Source of the DNA: Methanobacteriaceae archaeon
GTDB lineage: Archaea; Methanobacteriota; Methanobacteria; Methanobacteriales; Methanobacteriaceae
Direction: 5' to 3'
Length of the DNA stretch: 10,323 nt
Assembly: GCA_030681145.1 (NCBI GenBank)
Contig: JAUXXK010000401.1
Location: forward strand, 1-10,323
The notes beneath the pieces were generated by a model that saw nothing but the letters and a program-made list of their open reading frames with translations, searched no databases and was not told where the DNA came from. Shown here piece by piece: positions 5,940 to 10,323 of the stretch (position 1 is its first letter; each line of letters begins with the position of its first letter). A program made the translations under genes and the position numbers.

Positions 5940-7892
5940 ATGTCCAAAGATTTAGATACACTACTAAAAGAAGAGCGTGAATTTAAAGCAGACCCAAATT
6001 TAATAGATCAAAGTAATATTAAACAGTGGATGAATTCTCATGATATAAATGATTATGAGGAACTTCTAGAAAAGTCTAATGAGAATATTGAATGGTTTTG
6101 GAATGAAATGGCCATGGAAATGGAATGGTTTAAGCCATACAAACAGATTTTAGAATGGGAACATCCTCATGCTAAATGGTTTCTGGATGGAAAGTTCAAT
6201 ATAGTGCACAATGCATTGGATCGACATATAAAAACTTGGAGAAAAAACAAAGTGGCTTATATATGGGAAGGTGAGGATGGCAGTGTAAAAAAACTAACCT
6301 ACTTTGAATTATATCGTGAAGTAAACCGTTTGGCAAATGCTTTGAAAAATATGGGCGTTAAAAAAGGCGACAGGGTCAGTATATACCTTCCAATGATTCT
6401 GGAATTACCAATTGCCATGTTGGCTTGCGCAAAAATTGGAGCAATACATAGTGTAGTCTTTTCGGGGTTTTGGGCTAAAGCATTTCAAGAAAGGGCTAAT
6501 GATGCTAAGGTCAAAGTGGCTATAACTGCTGATGGATTTAATCGTCGGGGAAAAACTATAGAACTTAAAAAAACTGTGGACATGGTTATTGATAATATAC
6601 CTAGTATTGAAAAGATTTTAGTAGTAGAAAACATAGGCCTGGAAGTGAATATGGAAGAAGGAAGGGATTTATTCTGGAGTGATGTGCTCAAAAAAGAAAT
6701 TGCCATATGTGAAACTGAAGAATTGGACAGTGAAGATCCATTATTTATTTTATACACTTCCGGAACCACAGGAAAACCAAAAGGGGTACTTCATACTCAT
6801 GCAGGATATGCTGTTGGCACATATACTACTCTTAAATTTGTTTTTGATCTTAATGATCAAGACATTTGGTGGTGTGCAGCAGATGTAGGATGGATCACTG
6901 GTCACAGTTATATTGTATACGCTCCTCTTTTAATGGGGGCAACGTCATTCATTTTTGAAGGCACACCAGATTACCCGGATCCCGGAAGGTTTTGGAAAAT
7001 GGTTGAGGAACATGGTGTAAGTGTTTTTTACACGGCACCAACTACAATCAGAATGTTCATGAAACATGGAGAAAAATGGCCTCAAAAATATGATTTAACT
7101 ACTTTACGAATTTTAGGTTCAGTGGGTGAACCTATAAATCCGGAAGCATGGGTTTGGTACCATAAAAATATTGGAAACCATAAATGTCCAATTATGGACA
7201 CTTGGTGGCAGACCGAAACTGGAATGCATATTATAACGCCTCTTCCTTTATCTGATTTAAAACCCGGATCAGCTTGTAAACCATTTCCCACCATTCAAGC
7301 GGATGTGGTTGATGATGATGGAAATTCGATTGTGGGGGATGGAGGCCATCTTGTTCTTAAAAATCCATGGCCTTCTATGTTTCGTACTTTATATGGAGAT
7401 CCTGAAAGATATGTGGAAGCATATTGGAGTAAATTTCCTGGAATGTATCTGAGTGGAGACGTGGCCCGAAAAGATGAGGAGGGGTATTTCTGGATTCAAG
7501 GAAGAGAAGATGATGTTTTGAACGTGGCAGGTCATAGAATAAGCACTGCTGAGGTTGAATCTGCTTTGGTAAGTCATCCGACTGTTGCAGAATCTGCAGT
7601 TGTAGGAAGGCCTGATATTCTTAAAGGAGAAGAAATTGCAGCATTTGTAGTTCTTAAAAATGAATTTCAAGCTTCACCTAAATTAAAACATCAGCTCAGA
7701 GAACATGTTCGAGAATTTATAGGTCCTATTGCAAGCCCGGCATTCATTGGATTTGTAGATGACCTTCCTAAAACTAGATCTGGAAAGATTATGAGAAGGG
7801 TTATAAAAGCGCGGGTTAAAAAAGAAGATGTTGGAGATATAAGTACGCTTTCCAATCCGGAATCAGTTGATGGTTTGGATAAGGCGGTTTAA
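5940..7892 (+). CDS. acs: AMP-forming acetyl-CoA synthetase
   Basis: This enzyme makes acetyl-CoA from acetate, ATP and CoA through acetyl-AMP. In a hydrogenotrophic methanogen the likely job is assimilation of exogenous acetate into cell carbon. Its 650 residues match full-length Acs. The adenylate-forming core motif is YTSGTTGKPKGVLHTH (272-287). DTWWQTETG (420-428) follows, then YLSGDVARKDEEGYFWIQGR (503-522), the hinge and GHRIST region (531-536), and PKTRSGKIMRR (610-620) with catalytic K616, the lysine acetylated for control in bacterial Acs. I319, T320, V395 and W423 correspond, with a constant offset of 7, to the acyl-pocket residues I recall for Methanothermobacter Acs1; the tryptophan limits substrate to acetate or propionate. 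The start at 5940 follows AGGGGAT. A TTTT run at 7916-7919 is the only weak terminator hint before dut. Confidence 0.96.
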   Translation: MSKDLDTLLKEEREFKADPNLIDQSNIKQWMNSHDINDYEELLEKSNENIEWFWNEMAMEMEWFKPYKQILEWEHPHAKWFLDGKFNIVHNALDRHIKTWRKNKVAYIWEGEDGSVKKLTYFELYREVNRLANALKNMGVKKGDRVSIYLPMILELPIAMLACAKIGAIHSVVFSGFWAKAFQERANDAKVKVAITADGFNRRGKTIELKKTVDMVIDNIPSIEKILVVENIGLEVNMEEGRDLFWSDVLKKEIAICETEELDSEDPLFILYTSGTTGKPKGVLHTHAGYAVGTYTTLKFVFDLNDQDIWWCAADVGWITGHSYIVYAPLLMGATSFIFEGTPDYPDPGRFWKMVEEHGVSVFYTAPTTIRMFMKHGEKWPQKYDLTTLRILGSVGEPINPEAWVWYHKNIGNHKCPIMDTWWQTETGMHIITPLPLSDLKPGSACKPFPTIQADVVDDDGNSIVGDGGHLVLKNPWPSMFRTLYGDPERYVEAYWSKFPGMYLSGDVARKDEEGYFWIQGREDDVLNVAGHRISTAEVESALVSHPTVAESAVVGRPDILKGEEIAAFVVLKNEFQASPKLKHQLREHVREFIGPIASPAFIGFVDDLPKTRSGKIMRRVIKARVKKEDVGDISTLSNPESVDGLDKAV

Positions 7893-7952
7893 TTGGGTTT
7901 ATTAAATTATCCATTATTTTATTAATGTGTAATTTAAGTTAATGTATTGATT

Positions 7953-7979
7953 AAAAAGAAGAATATTACTATTCTTCTT
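7953..7979 (-). terminator. Terminator hairpin overlapping the dut stop codon
   Basis: A perfect 10-bp inverted repeat, AAGAAGAATA (7956-7965) and TATTCTTCTT (7970-7979), has a TTAC loop. On the minus strand the last Glu codons and stop of dut form the 5' arm, and TTTTTAATC trails the 3' arm, as in an intrinsic terminator. On the plus strand the same DNA could end acs, although no T-run follows there. Confidence 0.5.
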
Positions 7980-8427
7980 CTTCTTGATAACTCCCATTAT
8001 ATTTCCCAGAGCCTTTAACATCGAAAACAACGCCTTGAACGATACGTTCGCCCTGTTTTATTGTGTATTCAAATTCTCCATAATTATATAACATGAAATT
8101 AAGGGTTCCATAAAAATTAGGATCTCCTACTGCTGTTTGGACTGAAACAAAAGATCTTAAGAGAGTTGATCTGGGAAGATACAACATAGAAAAGCCTTCG
8201 GGTATTTTTATTTTTCTATCTATTGTTGCTAAGTAAGCTGTCTTCGGTTGAAGATTGTAGATTGGGGGTTCCATTTTTTGCAATGGGGGTAAATTTTTTT
8301 CATTATCAATTAAAGAACCAGGTCCAGTTTGTATGAAAATTTCATCCAGCCTTAAATCGATTCCAGAGGGTTCCACCAATTCTTTAAATTCTGGAAATAA
8401 TTTTATAAGTTCTTTTTCTCCAAGCAT
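7969..8427 (-). CDS. dut: Archaeal-type dUTP diphosphatase (dCTP deaminase fold)
   Basis: This enzyme should hydrolyse dUTP to dUMP and pyrophosphate, keeping uracil out of DNA and supplying dUMP for dTMP synthesis. It has 152 residues, as in the archaeal dUTPase subfamily of the dCTP deaminase family. Visible motifs are EPSGIDLRLD (19-28), PRSTLLRS (85-92), TAVGDPNFYG (98-107), FMLYN (111-115) and QGERIVQGVVF (125-135). The glutamate that activates water for cytosine deamination in Dcd (E138 in E. coli, in the LEF context) aligns with M112, so deaminase activity is unlikely, while the GDP aspartate D102 is kept. The protein ends in four glutamates encoded by GAA repeats. Start ATG at 8427 has AGGAG 9 nt upstream (plus-strand 8437-8441). 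It converges on acs and diverges from the tautomerase gene. Confidence 0.85.
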   Translation of the reverse strand: MLGEKELIKLFPEFKELVEPSGIDLRLDEIFIQTGPGSLIDNEKNLPPLQKMEPPIYNLQPKTAYLATIDRKIKIPEGFSMLYLPRSTLLRSFVSVQTAVGDPNFYGTLNFMLYNYGEFEYTIKQGERIVQGVVFDVKGSGKYNGSYQEEEE

Positions 8428-8436
8428 TTTTCTATT

Positions 8437-8441
8437 CTCCT
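8437..8441 (-). promoter_or_regulatory. Ribosome binding site of dut
   Basis: AGGAG on the minus strand, 9 nt before the ATG, supports the start at 8427. Confidence 0.6.
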
Positions 8442-8563
8442 ATATTTCAAATTTATTTACATATTAATTAATATTTTATCTACAATTTATTCTATTTTTG
8501 ACAAATTTATTATAGTTTTCAATAGAAAATAACTTATTATTATTAATTATAATTTTATAAAAA
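8442..8563. promoter_or_regulatory. Divergent promoter region between dut and the tautomerase gene
   Basis: This AT-rich spacer must hold both promoters. Candidate TATA-like stretches include TATTAATTAATATTTTA (8461-8477) for dut and the AATAACTTATTATT stretch after 8525 for the tautomerase, but neither can be fixed by eye. No operator-like symmetry stands out beyond AT-rich palindromes such as TTAATTAA. Confidence 0.3.
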
Positions 8564-8568
8564 GGTGA
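8564..8568 (+). promoter_or_regulatory. Ribosome binding site of the tautomerase gene
   Basis: GGTGA, an exact part of AGGAGGTGAT, lies 7 nt before the ATG at 8576. It sets the start so that proline becomes the first residue after Met removal. Confidence 0.6.
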
Positions 8569-8575
8569 CTTAAAA

Positions 8576-8761
8576 ATGCCAGTAATAAAAATAGATTGCA
8601 ACAAACTGACACAAGAACAAAAAAGAGAACTCATAAAATCGGTAACTGAAGTTTCTAGTAGAATTATGCAACTTCCAGAAAGCACCATTACTATCATACT
8701 TAGAGAAGTCGAGGCAGATGATGTAGGAGTGGGTGGAAAATTACTTTGTGATATCCATTAA
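8576..8761 (+). CDS. 4-oxalocrotonate tautomerase-like small protein (61 aa)
   Basis: This belongs to the tautomerase superfamily of about 60-residue beta-alpha-beta proteins that assemble as oligomers, commonly hexamers, and use an N-terminal proline as catalytic base. It begins MPVIKIDC, so Pro2 is exposed after Met removal. TQEQKRELIKSVTE forms the helix, ITIILREVE the second strand, and VGVGGKLL the C-terminal turn seen as FGIGG in the Pseudomonas enzyme. Aligned to that enzyme, Arg11 falls on Leu and Arg39 on Thr, so the residues that bind the dicarboxylate substrate are missing. The true substrate is therefore unlikely to be 2-hydroxymuconate, and no aromatic degradation genes are nearby. 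Many archaea carry such proteins without known function. A GGTGA ribosome site precedes it, and a methyltransferase gene follows after 25 bp, probably in the same transcript. Confidence 0.8.
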   Translation: MPVIKIDCNKLTQEQKRELIKSVTEVSSRIMQLPESTITIILREVEADDVGVGGKLLCDIH

Positions 8762-8786
8762 ATTATATTTTTAATAGGTTATCATA

Positions 8787-9506
8787 ATGACTCCAGAAAA
8801 TAATAATTTAAACAATAATAAAAACATGAAAAATATCCAAGAACATTTTGACAATGAAGCTCAAATTTATGATCAATTAATTCTTTCACTGATTCCAAAT
8901 TATGAAATGATTGTGGATACTCTTATTAGTTCCATACCTTTTGATGAACTTAAACCAATAAAAATTCTTGACTTAGGATGTGGAACTGGAAACATATCTA
9001 AAAAAATTAAAAATAGATTTCCCAATGCTAAAATAACATGTGTAGATTTAGCAGAGAATATGATAAAAATTGCCAGGGATAAACTTTCTAATTATTCTGA
9101 CATTTTGTTTGTGCTGGATGATTTTCAGAATATGTCGGGGAATGGTGATTATGATGTGATTATCTCCGCACTAGCTCTTCACCATCTGGAAACAGATAAT
9201 GATAAGAAAAAAATTTATAATAAAATTTTCACTGCATTGGTTGATGGTGGTGTATTTTACAATGCTGATGTGGTTTTAGGATCTACAGATTATCTTCAGG
9301 ATATGTATATTAAAAAGTGGAAGAAATTCCTTCTAAATAATTATTCTGAAAAAGAGATAGAAAATAAGTGGATGCCTATTCATCTTAAGGAAGATAAACC
9401 TGCCAAAACTATTGATCACATTAAATGGTTAGAAGAATCCGGGTTTAAACAAATAGATGTGGTTTGGAAGTGCTATAATTATGTGGTCTATGGTGGAGTA
9501 AAATAA
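8787..9506 (+). CDS. Class I SAM-dependent methyltransferase, substrate unknown
   Basis: A Rossmann-fold methyltransferase of 239 residues. Motif I is ILDLGCGTGN (60-69), which binds S-adenosylmethionine. TCVDLAENM (84-92) has the acidic D87 for the ribose hydroxyls. VLDDFQ (109-114) is the adenine-side acidic loop. ALALHHL (128-134) ends motif II. DGGVFYNAD (153-161) follows, and a basic, lysine-rich helix (about 171-190) precedes the C-terminal strands. It is cytosolic, with no membrane segment. The domain type occurs in tRNA (CmoA-like), quinone and small-molecule methyltransferases, and I cannot choose among these. The first 13 residues are Asn-rich (PENNNLNNNKN); an internal ATG at 8826 is possible, but AGGT at 8775-8778, 8 nt upstream, favours 8787. 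Likely co-transcribed with the tautomerase gene, which is the only contextual clue. Confidence 0.85.
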   Translation: MTPENNNLNNNKNMKNIQEHFDNEAQIYDQLILSLIPNYEMIVDTLISSIPFDELKPIKILDLGCGTGNISKKIKNRFPNAKITCVDLAENMIKIARDKLSNYSDILFVLDDFQNMSGNGDYDVIISALALHHLETDNDKKKIYNKIFTALVDGGVFYNADVVLGSTDYLQDMYIKKWKKFLLNNYSEKEIENKWMPIHLKEDKPAKTIDHIKWLEESGFKQIDVVWKCYNYVVYGGVK

Positions 9507-9666
9507 CATTAGATTTAAAAGCAAATTTCCTTTTTTTGTAAAAAATGATTTTTAAAGTAATTATTAAAAATAAATTTTTTCATTAATTAAAATATTATAC
9601 CTACTTTAAAATTATTATTATTCAAAATTATTAAAATAATGCATAAAATAAAAATACTATTAAAAA
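9507..9666. terminator. Convergent spacer with U-rich terminators on both strands
   Basis: A T7 run at 9531-9537, 24 nt past the methyltransferase stop, is a good plus-strand terminator. On the minus strand, T5 runs at 9666-9662 and 9654-9650 lie within 20 nt of the ftsY stop and should end that transcript. The rest is AT-rich with no open frame beyond about a dozen codons and no RNA structure I can support. Confidence 0.5.
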
Positions 9667-10323
9667 TTAAAGAAGTTGTTCTACCATCCATTCTGGTTTA
9701 AATTCTACTAAATCTTCGTAACCCTGGCCAACTCCTAAAAAAAGGATTGGTTTATTTATTACATAACCTATGGATAATGCAGCACCACCTTTAGCATCAG
9801 CATCTGCTTTAGTAAGGATTATCCCATCTAAACCTACTGAATCATTGAATTTGTTAGCCTGATCTACAGCATCGTTACCGGTTAAAGAATCACCAACAAA
9901 AATAATTAAATCTGGAGAAACTACTCTTTTAATTTTGGCCATTTCATCCATAAGATTTATATTGGTTTGCATTCTCCCAGCAGTATCTACCAAAACGATT
10001 TCTTTATTCTGTGCACGGGCATGAGAAACGGCATCATAAGCTACTGCTGCGGGGTCGGCCCCTTTTTTATGTTTAATAATTTTAACACCAATAGTTTCTG
10101 CATGGTGGCTTATCTGTTCTATTGCTCCTGCTCTGAATGTGTCAGAGGCAGCTATAACTGGAGTATGACCTTTATTAATAAAATAAGTGGAAATTTTTGC
10201 AATTGTGGTTGTTTTTCCAGTACCATTTATACCAACAAACATGATTATTAATGGTTCGCCGATAGCTTTTTTTTCTTCAAGGATATGGTCTATGTTTTTA
10301 CTTTCCACATCCAAAATTTCTGA
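9667..10323 (-). CDS. ftsY: Signal recognition particle receptor FtsY (partial, N-terminus off window)
   Basis: FtsY is the SRP receptor GTPase. It docks ribosome-SRP complexes at the membrane and, with the GTPase of SRP54 (Ffh), hands nascent membrane proteins to the SecYEG channel. The visible 218 codons stay open to the edge, reading SEILDVESK at the boundary, so the true start is upstream; the TTG at 10314 is internal. Motifs in order: G1 P-loop GINGTGKTT (10207-10233), insertion-box DTFRAGAIEQ, G3 DTAGR, G4 TKAD, the closing-loop sequence GQGYEDL, and the C-terminal FKPEW. DTFRAGAIEQ and GQGYEDL distinguish FtsY from SRP54. The missing part should be the N domain and any acidic extension. 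In many archaea ftsY follows pfdA and ribosomal protein genes, which may lie beyond the edge. Confidence 0.96.
   Translation of the reverse strand, partial: SEILDVESKNIDHILEEKKAIGEPLIIMFVGINGTGKTTTIAKISTYFINKGHTPVIAASDTFRAGAIEQISHHAETIGVKIIKHKKGADPAAVAYDAVSHARAQNKEIVLVDTAGRMQTNINLMDEMAKIKRVVSPDLIIFVGDSLTGNDAVDQANKFNDSVGLDGIILTKADADAKGGAALSIGYVINKPILFLGVGQGYEDLVEFKPEWMVEQLL

Noticed and set aside
6485..6888. Open frames inside acs on both strands
   Set aside because: They are out-of-frame shadows of acs, whose reading frame is unbroken and full of conserved motifs.
8476..8697. Minus-strand 73-codon frame
   Set aside because: It runs antisense through the tautomerase gene and the divergent promoter region, with no start signal.
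9967..10251. Plus-strand cysteine-rich 94-codon frame
   Set aside because: It is antisense to the GTPase domain of ftsY. The Cys codons are the complement of conserved Ala and Thr codons there.

Overview
The window looks like chromosomal DNA from a hydrogenotrophic methanogen of the order Methanobacteriales, most like a Methanobacterium. The clues are an Orc1/Cdc6 initiator, MptE of tetrahydromethanopterin synthesis, an archaeal-subfamily dUTPase, acetyl-CoA synthetase with the acyl-pocket residues I recall for the Methanothermobacter enzyme, and an archaeal FtsY. Spacers are very AT-rich, with TATA-like boxes and ribosome sites complementary to AGGAGGTGAT. The order is inferred from protein flavour; no rRNA is present.

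Layout: a 59-residue single-span membrane ORF (+, 93-272) converges on cdc6 (-, 357-1520), which lies downstream of mptE (-, 1662-2438). A divergent spacer separates mptE from a PLP class V aminotransferase (+, 2717-3871). That gene converges on a stand-alone acetolactate-synthase-type ThDP enzyme (-, 4001-5659), which diverges across 280 bp of AT-rich DNA from acs (+, 5940-7892). acs converges on dut (-, 7969-8427). Across another divergent spacer lie a 61-residue tautomerase-fold protein (+, 8576-8761) and a SAM-dependent methyltransferase (+, 8787-9506), probably co-transcribed. The window ends inside ftsY (-, stop at 9667, 5' end beyond the edge).

Most genes are housekeeping: replication initiation, C1-carrier synthesis, amino-acid metabolism, acetate assimilation, nucleotide-pool cleaning and membrane-protein targeting. 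acs and the ThDP enzyme share a divergent control region and meet at pyruvate/acetyl-CoA metabolism, but a joint pathway is inference. Only two predicted starts needed moving to internal ATGs (mptE, aminotransferase).

I see no CRISPR array, insertion sequence, prophage, tRNA, rRNA or convincing origin repeats, and nothing that amounts to a new multi-gene system. The less ordinary items are the small membrane ORF that cdc6 transcription may run across, the tautomerase that lacks the two arginines of 4-oxalocrotonate tautomerase beside an orphan methyltransferase, the ThDP enzyme without a regulatory subunit gene, and a dut stop codon embedded in a 10-bp hairpin.
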